From NCBI GenBank assembly GCA_032358255.1, contig JAULBX010025275.1, forward strand, positions 1 through 64,000: a stretch of 64,000 bases of DNA, in the 5' to 3' direction. The notes beneath the pieces are model-generated. The model was not told the DNA's origin. It did no database searches and was given only the letters and a program-made list of their open reading frames with translations. This document shows positions 11,450 to 23,200 of the stretch, one piece after another. Position 1 is the first letter of the stretch, and each line of letters begins with the position of its first letter. The translations under genes and the position numbers were made by a program. This DNA is from Heterotrichella gracilis (Eukaryota; Sar; Xanthophyceae; Tribonematales; Xanthonemataceae).

Positions 11450-12728
11450 CTCCAGGTGTGCACACAGGGTAACGTACGTACACCCTGTTTACACTGTTGG
11501 CACTAGTGACACTGTGGGCCTCGGAATGGGCTTGGCTAAGAGTGCCGCATGACTTGCCCAAGACGCACCATGACGGGGATGGATGCCTTGTAGCAAGATG
11601 CTGCCACTGACAGTGAGCGGTGTATTAATAGTTTATTAGAATTAATCGTTAATCATCACCAATGATTAATAAACCCATTCTGATTATAGTAGATAACTAT
11701 TATTACCTTATTCGGTCGGTGTCCAGGGCCTGGTGCGAGCCAGTGGCCCCTAAGGCTTAATTTTGCCTTTGCGCGTCCCCTTTCTTCTTCAAGAATCTTC
11801 TTTTTTTAAAGTGGCATTTTCAATAGGCTCTGTGAATTCAGACTACAATTGCTAGGGGATGTGTATTGAGCCTGTGTGCGCACCAAGCCTGACAGTGGTG
11901 CCTGCCAGCCTACACACGGGTAGGGCATTTTACCCCTTGGCTCGTGCCCTGTGGCGGCAGCTGCCTGCGTGCGCTCGCCACTTATGCTGCTTTGCTTGTG
12001 CAAAGCAACCAGTGTTCGGCATTTGACACCTCACACAGCTATTTTCCATGTTGGTGCTTATTCTGGCCTGTTCCAGCTAGCTCACAGCATTCCATTGTTT
12101 CCACATATTCTAGCGATCGTTTGCAAGGAGCAACAGCACACAAGTTTACCATTTTACTGTCCAACAACAGCAGCAGCCCTTTTCTTTGGCGGGGGGGAGA
12201 ATCCTCCTGTTCAAACATGACAAAATACTCCAACAATTTATAACTTGAACGTTATTCCTGGATCGTTATTCGTGGACCACAGTCTTAATCATAATGCAAC
12301 CAAACATGCCTCATTACAGCGAGTATATGAGCCAGCTTTATGTATGGTACATACCTCTATTAATTTCCAAACTGTATATCTTTCTCACAATTTACATCAC
12401 ACGGTATTTACAGCAAAATGCCATTACATCCCAAGCCTGTTTCAGCAAGGTTACAGCATGTGACATTCTCTCTCGTTCTCTCTTGAGATTCCCACAATTG
12501 CAGTTAGACCTGTATAGCGACAGGAATAGTCCGATGTTATTGTATTCTACCAAAGTGTTAGTAGAGACAACGTGATCTCCGGCTATGCTTATCTGAAGCT
12601 ATGCCTCTTTGTTCACACCAAGTGCCTCAACCAGGCCTGGTTCAATGTAAACTTTTGCTTACTACACTGGATCCAGGGTGGGTGCATGGTTCACCCCGCG
12701 AGGATGGACCAGGTACAGGGGCCCGGCC
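11450..12728. other. Intergenic, convergent 3' ends, no gene recognised
   Basis: Lies between the 3' ends of two convergent genes. It is A/T-richer than its surroundings around 11620-11720 and 12050-12600. No frame resembles a protein. It probably contains both 3' untranslated regions. Confidence 0.5.
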
Positions 12729-13610
12729 TCAACTTTGGAAAGCAGGGGCTCGCACTAAAGTGAACTCGCTGCAGTGTGAGCACAAACGGTTGTCTTCCCT
12801 ATTGACAACACCATACCCTAGCGATGCCAAGCGGTCAAACGTGTAGGCCTCCTGGGCTAGTGAAACAGTGCCAATGTATCCGGAGTGGTGCTGCGTGGGC
12901 AAAGGAAGATGGGAATAGTTGAAGTGGAACTCCACAGAAACCTGTGGCGCTAGCAGCGAGCGTGCTGTCCACTCGGCAAACACGTCGTACTCGCCACCCT
13001 CAATATCCATCTTCAGCAAATCAAGCTGGCCCCCACTGAAGGTCCTCACTGCCTCGGTGTATGTGACAAAGCGTGGGTCCTTGAATGGGCCAAAGCAGAG
13101 CTGGTGGAAAAAGTGTCGCTTTTGAAGACTGCGTCCAACAACAGTGCAGTCAAAGGTGTGCACCGTGCACTGGGTGCGGTTGAGCACCTGTGTTTCAAAG
13201 CCGTACTCGTTTTTGCTGCCGATCGAGAACACCACGCATGGCGGCCGCAGCTGGTCCAGCCCGCATATCCACTTGCCCCCGTCGCCCCTGCGCCCGCCAA
13301 CCCTCTCCAAGGCGTGACCAGGGGGACACGCTATATAGGGCTCAAACAGGTCATACCGGGAGTGGCCTTTGGGTTCATGCGCGTAGGGGTTTACCCTTGA
13401 GACCATGGCGTTCAGCTCTGGGGAGCTGCGTGCAACCCGGTAGGTATCGACCAGGCGCCCAAACAGCTGTTCCCTCCAGGTTGCTATTTTGTCAGTGGTC
13501 TGCGCCACGTACTGGGCCATGGTGGGCTGCTGCTGGCAACTGGCCCTCGGTGGTGCGTGGCAAAGCCCCAACACCGCGACCAACACCAGCCACGCGTCTC
13601 TCCTGACCAT
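12729..13610 (-). CDS. FkbM-like / METTL24-like methyltransferase, secreted or luminal
   Basis: A single-exon gene of 293 codons starting MVRRDAWLVLVAVLGLCHA, a good signal peptide or signal anchor, so the enzyme probably acts in the secretory pathway or outside the cell. The catalytic part runs from about residue 120 to the end. PPCVVFSIGSKNEYGFE fits the SAM-binding motif I region, TVHTFDCTVVG fits the acidic end of strand 2, and LDLLKMDIEGGEYDVF is the hallmark DIEG(G/A)E motif of FkbM-type methyltransferases. VSVEFHFNYSHL follows. The substrate is unknown; related algal and animal proteins are poorly characterised. It is divergent from the F-box gene at 15082. It is one of only two intronless genes here. 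Confidence 0.85.
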   Translation of the reverse strand: MVRRDAWLVLVAVLGLCHAPPRASCQQQPTMAQYVAQTTDKIATWREQLFGRLVDTYRVARSSPELNAMVSRVNPYAHEPKGHSRYDLFEPYIACPPGHALERVGGRRGDGGKWICGLDQLRPPCVVFSIGSKNEYGFETQVLNRTQCTVHTFDCTVVGRSLQKRHFFHQLCFGPFKDPRFVTYTEAVRTFSGGQLDLLKMDIEGGEYDVFAEWTARSLLAPQVSVEFHFNYSHLPLPTQHHSGYIGTVSLAQEAYTFDRLASLGYGVVNREDNRLCSHCSEFTLVRAPAFQS

Positions 13611-15081
13611 TGCTGCAAGTGCTGTCTCCTTGTGCTTGTCAGAAGAGGTGTGTTGAGAAGGCTGGTGTTAGGCCTGCCTCATGGCCGTGCCTGCACCTGG
13701 AAGTAATGAGCCAGCAACTTAGGCAAAGGCTGTGCTGTAAGGGGTGGGGAGGCAGGCACCATCAGCCATTTACACACCACTTGGGATTAAGAAGAGCACC
13801 TACAGGTACGTCAGAGCATCTACAGATACGTCAATGCGATATGTCAGAGCATCTACAGGCAAGTCAGCCAAGCAGAACGGTGTGTATGTATACTTAATAA
13901 CCATTTTCATTTGAAGCACGGCATGCAAGCATTGCACTCTGACCTCGTGGGGGTCACGCAGTGCAGCAAAACAAGAGTCGTTGAAGGTACGCCCCCAATA
14001 GTAGTGTTAACCACGAAGTAATGGGACGCATGGGCTGCTAGTTGTGCCGTGTCACCCAACCGTGCTTAAGCAGCCACATCAAATCTGACAGATAGTGCCA
14101 GAAGGGCATGTTGTACGAGCAGTCCTTGCCTTTTACACCACGTACGATGTAGTATGGTTTCATACCTTTTGGGTTCACTCAAGAGAGCTGATGGCAGACC
14201 ACTCCGTTCTCTGGGGCTCACTCAGATGATGATCTACTCCGTTGTACTGTGCCAGGATGCATGCATGCATCTGTGTGGATGCGATGTGGGCCGGGGCAAA
14301 AGCACGCAAAGCTGTGACTGCTATGTTTTACGGCATGACAAGGGCATAAAAGCATACATAACCACTGTTGCCGGGTAGGGTTAGGTGCACACTGCGGATA
14401 TTCGTGTTGTCAGCATATTGTGTGCTAACAAAAGCACACCGTGTTGTGCACTCGTGTCATATAAAACCAGACTGTTTTTAGGGCCCTAAACGTCCAAACT
14501 TCACTGCAAGCTTTGCAAGGGAATGCGCCTACTTGACTTCAGCAGTTTGTAACACAGAGTAGTAATACTGACACCTATGATACGTTGGTCATAGCCATCT
14601 GTGTCAGTTGCCTGCTCAGGGCCCGAGACATCTCCACGCCACTGCGACGCATATGCTGTGGACACCACCTTCAGCACCCATAATGTAAGCTAAGCAGCGA
14701 AGCACATTGCAGCAGGTCAGCAGTCGCTGGGTAGTCACAGTCTATGTGGGTTGCTGCATGCCGGTGCATGCATATATTGAACTTGTTGGCGGCAGGTGAT
14801 ATAGAGAAAGCGTTTGTAGAACGGTGACGTGGTCGCAAACTTTGAGTCCAGCACAAGGCACACAGTGCGTAGATGGGCAGGAACATGTTAGAGCTCGAAG
14901 ACTGTTGTGGGAGCCCAAGGAGGGCTGGGCCGCCTTGCAGTTTGCAGCATGCTTTCTTGCACGATGGTGTCGAGTGGGGTGGTTTCCACTGCTTTTGGTT
15001 TCTGAATATCAATTTTTACCCTTACCCACTGCAGTACAGCTCTACTACATCCACCTCAAGAGGTAGCAGCCATCAGGTGCC
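13611..15081. other. Intergenic, divergent promoters, no gene recognised
   Basis: Separates two divergent intronless genes. A short near-repeat (CAGAGCATCTACAG.TACGTC and variants) occurs three times at about 13805-13865. No coding sequence is supported. Confidence 0.5.
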
Positions 15082-16437
15082 ATGGCAAGCAGTAGCAGCC
15101 CAGCAGGGCTAGACCAGCGGCACAGCAGGTGCCCCATACACTCCCTCCCAAACGACCTGCTGCAGCGCATCTTTGGGGAACTTCCCTTCTCATGGATACT
15201 AGGCAACCATCAGGAAGACAAGCTGGAGTATTTCTATAAAGGGGAGTTGCAGCTGGTTTGCAAGCGCTGGCGCCAGGCCCTCGCGGGTCCAAGCAAGGCA
15301 TGGGCAAAGCTGGAATATATCCAGCGCCCCAGCAAGTCGTTCTATGACTGGCTGTGTCCCAGGCTGGCAGCAACCAAGTCCTACAGCTGGGTGCAAGGCG
15401 AGCCAGCGGACATGCTGCGGGTGCTCAGCAGACTCAGCCCATCGTGCCTCACTTCTCTGCGTTACCAGCATGGCGATGAAACGCGGAGCGCCATGCGTGG
15501 AGACAGTGCCAGGCAGCTGCTTGAGGCTGTCTTCCGCCTCACCTCCCTGACTTTCTTGCACCTGTGCCTGCGCTGCACGCCAGGGCAGGCGGCGCCCTTC
15601 ATGCCAGCCATGTCAGCACTGGTCAACCTGGAGAAGCTCGAGGTGGATGTCTTGAACCCAACCGCCCTTATCCAATGCTGGTGGCCACAGCTCCCCTGCC
15701 TACCCAAGCTCTCCAGCGCAACACTGGCGGCAAACGGGGAAGACTATGTGCCCATGCTAGCCCACCAGGTTGCGCTGACCAGGTTGCATGTGGAGCAATC
15801 GGCATATGCTGGCGGGGATGTGGGCATCAGCCCTACCATGTGGCAGCTCACCCAGCTGAAGCGCATGCAAGTGGAGTGCAGCACCCTTGCTATCCTGCCT
15901 GGCTGCTTCCCCACGTCACTGCAACGCCTCGACATCGATTGCCGTGAAGTGGCGATGGATTGCATGGCGGTTCTCCCTGACCTCGTCCACCTGACGGCGC
16001 TTGACCTAGTAGGTCAAGGCATGTGGCGCTTGTCCCCTGCCCTGGCCAGCCTCACCAACCTCCGGGAGCTGGGCCTCTCATGGATGCCTGAGCACGTGGT
16101 GCTGCCGGTCATGCCCAGCCTCACACTGCTCATGGCATGGTGCGTGGGCAGCCTGCAGCTGCAGGTGCCCATCAACCCCCAGCTGCGCCTGTGGACGTGG
16201 GCCAATGAAGCCCCCGACACACCACCACCAGGCGGGGTGATCATCATCAACGGGCGGCACGGCATCTACAGCATGGGCGTGGGTGTCGATGACTTAGTGG
16301 TGGTGATTGCAGCACAGCGCCTGCCCACCGCTTACGGTCCCACGCCACCCTCTGCAGACTGGGTGCGCGAGGCGAGGGAGGAGCGGGAGCAGTGGATTGG
16401 GTGGCTGCACACCGCCGCAACAGCACGCTCACACTAG
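15082..16437 (+). CDS. F-box/leucine-rich repeat protein, family 1 copy A (intronless)
   Basis: Probable substrate adaptor of an SCF ubiquitin ligase; its target is unknown. Single exon, 451 residues, starting MASSSSPAGLDQRHSRCPIH. The F-box is at about residues 16-70, with IHSLPNDLLQRIFGELP then LQLVCKRWRQAL, the usual hydrophobic contacts for Skp1. Residues 110-365 are irregular leucine-rich repeats (LTSLTFLHLCL, LVNLEKLEVDV, LTNLRELGLSW). The tail carries GGVIIINGRHGIYSMGV and an acidic WVREAREEREQW segment that is conserved in copy B at 17375. The copy B intron is absent here. Confidence 0.85.
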   Translation: MASSSSPAGLDQRHSRCPIHSLPNDLLQRIFGELPFSWILGNHQEDKLEYFYKGELQLVCKRWRQALAGPSKAWAKLEYIQRPSKSFYDWLCPRLAATKSYSWVQGEPADMLRVLSRLSPSCLTSLRYQHGDETRSAMRGDSARQLLEAVFRLTSLTFLHLCLRCTPGQAAPFMPAMSALVNLEKLEVDVLNPTALIQCWWPQLPCLPKLSSATLAANGEDYVPMLAHQVALTRLHVEQSAYAGGDVGISPTMWQLTQLKRMQVECSTLAILPGCFPTSLQRLDIDCREVAMDCMAVLPDLVHLTALDLVGQGMWRLSPALASLTNLRELGLSWMPEHVVLPVMPSLTLLMAWCVGSLQLQVPINPQLRLWTWANEAPDTPPPGGVIIINGRHGIYSMGVGVDDLVVVIAAQRLPTAYGPTPPSADWVREAREEREQWIGWLHTAATARSH

Positions 16438-17374
16438 TGTGCGTGAATGGGTATTGAACCAATCGGTTGTCATCTTGCTTCTGTTGCTGCCGGGTTGGAA
16501 CATACTATGGCATCCATGTCAGGCAGTCAATGCCATGGTATTTTCTATATTAAACATGTACTACGTTGTCAACCTTGTTACAACCTAATTCAATTTTGGT
16601 ACGGTAATATTTTCTGTAAATGCACTACATTTTCAAATAATGCAATAAATTACTTCACATGCTCCAGGTGCCAAAAACCTGTCTTGGTAAAGTTCGCAAG
16701 TCAGAAGGAAGAACTGTCTTTGTACTGCTATCGCACTTTTGCTGTAAAGTACTTTATCTATATTTGGTTATTGCCTGCCACCTGCCTCTGTGCGCAAGAC
16801 TTCGCCTCGCACGCGCCTCGCACGCTCATACCATCACCTTCAGTACTCAGGTTTAAAGCTGAGCGGCGAAAACATCGTAATCATACCAGAGGCCGCTGAG
16901 TGGGTAACTTGCAGGTGGGTAGCTGCAAGCATGTAGTATGTGCATGCTTGCCCAATGTATATGCATGCGTTGTGATACAATGGGCATACAATCAGCGTAT
17001 ATGTATGCGTTGTGATGCATCTTGTGTACCTTTAGTGCGGTTTAACCTCTTTTGAGCTTGGCAGCAGTGCCCCTAGGAGAGTGTTTGTCCATTGCGAATT
17101 GCACATGTTTGCAAGCAGCTTAGTCGTGTCCTGAAAGACACAGCGCAGCGCCATGGTATGTTGTTCAAGACTCGTGACACCAAGCGCGGTTTGAAGTCTT
17201 AGTGTTGAAGATAGGTTTGTGCCTAAGAGAGCTAGGCTTTCAACCAGGTCACAACACTTGTACAGTCCGCTTTCCAAATGGGTTATTGTCCCTGACACAC
17301 ACTTTTCACCCTCAATCACTGCAGTGCAAACCTACCACACCAGCCACCGCAGCGCGCAGCAGCCAGCAGGCAAC
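16438..17374. other. Intergenic between tandem F-box genes
   Basis: 3' flank of copy A and promoter of copy B. TATATGCATGCGTTGTGAT-like words are repeated near 16960-17015. The last 100 bases resemble the region just before copy A (ACTGCAGT.CA..CTAC and CAGCAGCCAGCAGG), so the duplication included the 5' untranslated region. Confidence 0.5.
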
Positions 17375-18926
17375 ATGGCCAGCAGCAGCAGCCCAGCGGT
17401 GGTGCTAGACCAGGGGCGCAACACATGCCCCATACACTCCCTCACAGACGACCTGCTGCAGCGCATATTTGGTGAAGTACCCTTCTTCACGCGCGACGCG
17501 TCCAGCCCATCCGTTGAAGCATCCCATGACAGGAAACGCTACAAAGCGGAGCTGCAGCTGGTGTGCAAGCGCTGGCGCCAGGCCCTGGCGGGTCCAAGCG
17601 AGGCATGGGCAGACATGCGGTGTGACGTCCTACAAGGGCCAGGTTTCCTTGACTGGCTGTGCCCCAGGCTTGCGGCCACCAAGGCCCTCTATGGTCTGCA
17701 AGGGGAGCCACATGGCATGCTGCAGGTGCTCAACAGCCTCAACCCATTGTGCCTCACTTCTCTATGTCTTGAGGAGTACAACGATGGGGGCAATATTGCA
17801 TACAGCGGGGACAGCGTGGGACAGCTGCTCGAGGCCACCTTCCGCCTCACCTCCCTGACAGCCTTGCACTTGCGCCTGTGCTGCACCCCGGAACAGGCGG
17901 CACCCAGCCTGCCAGCCATGGCAGCACTGGTCAACCTGGCATATCTCCACCTAGAAGTCAGGAGCCCACAGCCCAGCACGCAGCACTGGTGGCCAGAGCT
18001 GCCCGTCCTTCCCAGGCTGTGTGACGCAACAGTTGTGGTGAATGGGGCAGACTTCTCAATGCTGGCAAACCAGACTGCACTGGTCCACTTGCAACTCATT
18101 GAAAGAAGCATTTTTCGGGGGGTGGGGGTCAGCGCCTCGCTGAGTCAGCTCACTCAGCTGACGAGCATGCACGTGGAATTCTACCGCATGGCGCTCCCGC
18201 CTGGCTGCTTCCCCACGTCTCTACAGCGGCTCGACATCGAGTGTGGCTCGTATCTGGCTATTGACGCCATGGCGCTCCTCCCAGACCTCGTCCACCTGAC
18301 CTCGCTTATCCTACTTGGTAAAGGCATGCAGCACGTGACCCCTGCCCTCGCCAGCCTCACCAACCTTGTGGAGTTGGATGTCGCCTGTCTTCCTGAGCAC
18401 CTGGTGCTGCCCATCATGCCCAATCTTACAAAGCTCGTGGTGTACGACACATGGAGTGTGCAGCTCCAGGTGAATACATATAATATGTATATGTATTTTT
18501 CAATTAAACTGGATCAAATTGAATTGAATCTGTGTTTCCGCAGGCTGACCAGCGAATCAAGCTCTTGAAATGTAAAAGAACGTTTTATGATCTTGCAACT
18601 GAAAAGAAAAGCTCTTTATCTTTTGTACTTTCGTACAGGTTCCATTTGCCCCCAAGCTGCAATTCAAATGGAGTAGGGAGCAGCCGCGGGCGCCGGGACC
18701 ACCTGAAGGCGATGTGGTGATTATCAAGGGGCGACACGGCAGGTACAGCATGGCGCTGGATGAGGACGACTGTGCGGTGGTGCACACATCGCAGCGCCTC
18801 ACTCGTGGGGAAGCTGATGCTGATGCTGATGCTGATGCTGAATGGGCAGGCGAGGCGAGTGAGGAGCTTGAGCAATGGGTGGTGTGGCTGCGCACGGTCG
18901 CCAAGGGTGGACGCTATGACTGGTGA
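17375..18926 (+). CDS. F-box/leucine-rich repeat protein, family 1 copy B (2 exons)
   Basis: Paralogue of the gene at 15082 and likely another SCF substrate adaptor. Exon 1 is 17375-18469 (365 codons) and exon 2 is 18639-18926; total about 460 residues. The start MASSSSPAVVLDQGRN was chosen because it aligns with copy A. The F-box reads IHSLTDDLLQRIFGEVP and LQLVCKRWRQAL. The 169-bp intron falls inside the block that is continuous in copy A (SVQLQ joined to VPFAPKLQFKW, compared with SLQLQVPINPQLRLW), so one gene gained it or the other lost it. Exon 2 contains VVIIKGRHGRYSMAL and a short (GCTGAT)n tract at about 18811-18841 coding an Ala-Asp run that copy A lacks. Confidence 0.83.
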
Positions 18927-19879
18927 AAATCAATCATTGAGGGATTCAATATGAATTTGGTTGTATCTATTGGTATTTATAACTTGATACTACTACCGTC
19001 CCTTAGGGCCCTGGGCCACCTGAATTTGCGGCTTGAACCCAGCTACTCCAGCATGGTTTGACAGATGTGTACCGTCGAGTCTTGAACAAGTTGTTTGGGA
19101 CGAGAAGCGCTTGCGCATGTCCAATAATGATGTACGCGTGGGCCAATTCAACTACTCGCTTTTGGTGCACCGGGCGCGAGCTAGTGGCCCCAAAAGTATG
19201 CCGCACAGCAAAGCGCCCCTGACAGAGGCGCACAGTGTGCGTCGGACTGCCGTGCGGGGCCCCATTTTCTTTCCTGAAATCATCTTCTCTCTACTCGCCA
19301 TTGACAACATTGTAGACACTCGACAGCTAGCTTTAGCGCAAGGCCGCATTGCCAGGTGCACCACCACCTTGTGTGGACCACCGTTATTGGCATTGTACCG
19401 ACCAGGCACCACCTGTCATCAGGATAATGTACCCTAGTCTGACTCTATATCCCTCTGAAGGGGCCAAACAGTTGCACACACTTGTCCCAAGCCCTGGGCA
19501 TGTCATAAGCCGAATACAACGCTATGAGCCAATGCGCATGCCAGGTCCAGCCCACGACCAACCCCCAAACAAACCCCAACAACCCGCACAAGCCACGGCG
19601 CACATGCCAAGCGCACCGCTTCAGCGCCTGCTCAGCCCTGGCACGTGCCTGGAGGCAAGTTACATCCGCCCGAAAGGGGATGTAAAAAGGACCATGGGAT
19701 CCCAGCCGACTTCGCTGTCCCTCCCCTGCTGGTCTGAATTAAATCAAATTCTGCCCTAGCTAGGGTGTTGAAGAAGACAGACCCTGGCGCGCGATCCAGG
19801 CGGGTACACGCACAATACCCGGCATTTAATCAGCCTGAGGCGAATCTGCCCTGAGACAAATCCACTCTCGAACGCTCTG
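18927..19879. other. Intergenic, no gene recognised
   Basis: 3' flank of F-box copy B and distal 3' flank of MIC60. No frame looks like a protein. No RNA gene was seen. Confidence 0.45.
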
Positions 19880-20288
19880 ACGAATGCACAGACGAGTTCA
19901 CCCGCCAGGCATGGTGCGTGGCCCGTGAGCAGCTTCAGATCCTGCTCAGCCTCGCTATGCCTAGGCAGCTTCAGCGCCCAAGCCCTGGCGCATGCATGCA
20001 CATGCGAGTCCACCCGCAGAATCCACCTGCTCCGGCATGTGCCCACCAGAGGCAATCCACCCTCTCCAGCCCTGGCGCATGCACAGGCGAGTCCTCCCGC
20101 TCAGCTCACGCTTGCCGCCAGGCACGATGCGTGCGCCGTAAGCAGCTGCAGCGCTCGCTCAGCCTATGCCACCCATGCCGCCCACTCGGGCCCTGGCGAG
20201 CAATGCAGGCACGTCCACCCGCACAAGCTCCGGCATGTGCCCACCCTGCGGCGAATCCACCCGCATGCACAGGCGACTCCTCCCCAGC
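19880..20288 (-). repeat. Tandem echoes of the MIC60 last exon
   Basis: Downstream of the MIC60 stop at 20289 the last-exon end recurs at about 20100-20170 and 19890-19990 (minus strand: AGCGCTGCAGCTGCT..CGG, then a GGCGGCAAGCGTGAGC match). The copies are separated by related sequence (GGTGCATGC.CAGGCGA, CGGCATGTGCCCACC). The unit is about 190 bp. The copies degrade with distance, so the real exon is the one nearest the gene. Confidence 0.7.
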
Positions 20289-23200
20289 TCAGCTCACGCT
20301 TGCCGCCAGGCAGGATGCATGTGCTGTGAGCAGCTTCAGCGCTTGCTCGGCCCTGGCGCGCGCCCTGGCTGCCGCCACCCACTCGCTCACAGCCGCCTCG
20401 GCAGCGGTGCCCCTGCATGGGCGGGGGTTGGGGTGGGGTGAGGTGTGTGGCCCAAGCGCAGCCAGCACACTGCCATGCGCAGGGTAGGGTGATGGAGAAG
20501 GGTAATGGGGCTGCTGCAGGGGCGTGGGGACCACCCAGGGCGGCAAGCACGTCACAAAGTAAGGATACGCTGTGGTTGGACGGGGAATGGGCCCACCCCC
20601 TCAACAGTCCACCCTCCAGCCTCCCTCCCCGCCGCCCCTTTCAGTACCCTTCCCCCAACCCTTCATCTTAAACACTGAATACACCCACCTTGCGCTGTCC
20701 TCCAGTGCCTGCGCAGCTTCCAGGAGCCTTCCCGCCACCAGGTGCCTCTCCACCGCCGCCAGGCGCGCGCTGGGGCTGCCCTGGGGATCAGGCACCTCCC
20801 ACACCTGCAGGGGGCAGGGTTGGGATTGAAGGTTGCAATTAGGGTTCATGAAGAGCCTGAAAGCCGCCCCAGGAGGCCTCTGGCCACCCCCTGGACCCTA
20901 AACTTGGATACAAGCCAAACACCAAAGTCATGAATGAGGCCGCACAGCAAATGCCCACTGCAACTATGCATTCAGAGACCCTAGGTGCAATCGTATCCTC
21001 GTGACCCCAGCTTTCGTTACATAACCTTGCCTAGGGTTTAGGGTTCTGGGATTCAAGGTTGCCCCTCACCGTTAGCCTGGATGCGATCCCCGCCAGCGCC
21101 AGAGCCAGCACCCCCCCACCCCCCTCCGGCACCATACCCAGCGCCAGCACCCTCCGCCGCACAAGTGGGAACCGGTCCACTAGCTGCGTGAGGGTGGGGG
21201 GTGGGGTGGTGGTGGTGGGGTCTGGGAGGGATGCGACTGCTGCCTGGACAAGGGGGTCGTCGGGGAGGGCCTGCGGAGGGGAGGGAAGGGGGGTTGAGGG
21301 CGGATGGGGGGGAAGTGGGTGTGGGAGTGGCGGTGCACACTTGGAATCACCAATGTGAGTGAGAAATGCATAGCCCTTTTCGAAATAAGTGCTGCAGCGG
21401 GTACCCTTGTCACTGACACATCCAGCAACTTGAAGTGCTTAGGCGTTGCGTGGTCGTCCTCGCCTGTGTAACAACCTCCACCCCACCCCACCTATTTCAA
21501 AGACACAACCTCCCTCCCGCACCCCCTTCCCCTGCTCCAGCCCTGACCCACAGCCAGAGCCCCCAGGGTCGGCCGGCGCACCTCATAGCCTGGCTCAGGA
21601 ATTACCTCCCACACCATCCCCACCTAGGCCTCCACCAAACCCCCCACCATCTCCCTTTACCACCACCCACCACCCACCACCCACCTGCTTGAGGAACGCC
21701 ACCTCCCTCCCGCACCCCCTCCCCTGCTCCAGCGCCTGGCCTACAGCCAGCGCCCCTAGGGTCAGCCGATGCACACCATGGCTGAGCCGCGCGCCCTCGC
21801 CCCGCGCCTCCAAACCCTGCTTTAGGGCATTCACCTGACCCCGCACCTGGGCCAGCTGGTTGGTCCGGTAGGCGCGCTCCTTGGCGGCCGCCTGTGGGGG
21901 TGGGGGTGGGTGTAATGGAGGGTGTGAGGGGAGAAGCTCTGAGGTGGGGTAATGCTGACGGGAGTTTTGAACTTACGTCCGCATCCACCAGCACCAGGTA
22001 CCTCGCCCACACCTTCCCGGTACTCTGGACTTCAATCCAGCCACACTCTAGCTTAGGAATTACCCTAGGTACTCCCTAGCTTATGGTTCGAATCCACCTC
22101 CACCAGCGCTTACTCCCTTCCAACACCCTAGCGCTAAACCCTGCGACCCACACCCTAGCCTAGGGTTTCACCTCTGCCACGGCCAGCACCAGGTACTTGG
22201 CCTGCCTTGCAAGCTCCTGCTCCCGCTGCCTGTCAGCCAGCCACACCCTAGCCTAGGCTTTACCTCCACCCCAGCATACGCCAGACACCACACCTTCCTA
22301 CTGCCCCCGCCAGCCCCTCTCTAGACTTTGGCACAACCGCAATCACACCCTAGTCTAGGGTTTTACCTCTGCTGCAGCCAGCGCCAGGTACTTGGCCTGC
22401 CTTGCAAGCTCCTGCTCCCGCTGCCTGTCAGCTAGATGCTGCTGCTGCCGCATGGCACCCGCAACCTCCTCCACAGCCGCCATGGCGCGCGCGTCTGCAT
22501 CCTCAACCAGCGCGTGGGCGGCGGCCACTGCGCCTTCAAGCTTGCGCCGCTCCTCCTGTGAGGCGGGAAACGGCAGCTGAGGGTTTTGCCAGGCCATCAA
22601 TAGCCTTTGTGCAGTGCACAGGGGACTGGTGTGGGGATTTGCGGTGTGTAGAAGGGGTTACACCAGAGTGTTGTTGTTGGCGACATGGGTCAGGGGGGCA
22701 GCTGCAGAGTTTCGGATTTTCAATTTATCACGCCAGCTCTGGACGGTTTTTTCTGTTAGTTTTCCCCACCTGCTGCTTCTCCTCCGCAGCAGCCAGCACC
22801 TCCTGCAGGGTGAGTGCGTCCTCCGCTGCCTGGCGCACCCGCGGCTCGTACTCCCCCCACTCGAACGCCGCCTTGTGGCGGGCGATGGCACGCGAGACCA
22901 GCTCGGCGGCGGTCAGGGGAAGGGGGCCCGTGGGAGCCTGCAGGGGAGTGATGTGAAATGTGATTAGGGATTGGGGCCTAGGGTTTAGGGTAACATGTGA
23001 GGAAATGGGATGAAGGTAAGCAGGGAGGCCTTGCGTGTAGTGTACGTTACATCCATCCCCTTCTGATCCCGAAAAGGTTGAGATTAGCTGATGTCAGTCA
23101 CAGCCTGTGCAGGGCGCATGTGCATGAAGTACTAGGCTATTGGATCCAAGCCAATCACGAGACCACCTGGGGCACATGGCTCCTCACCTTGCGTGGTGGC

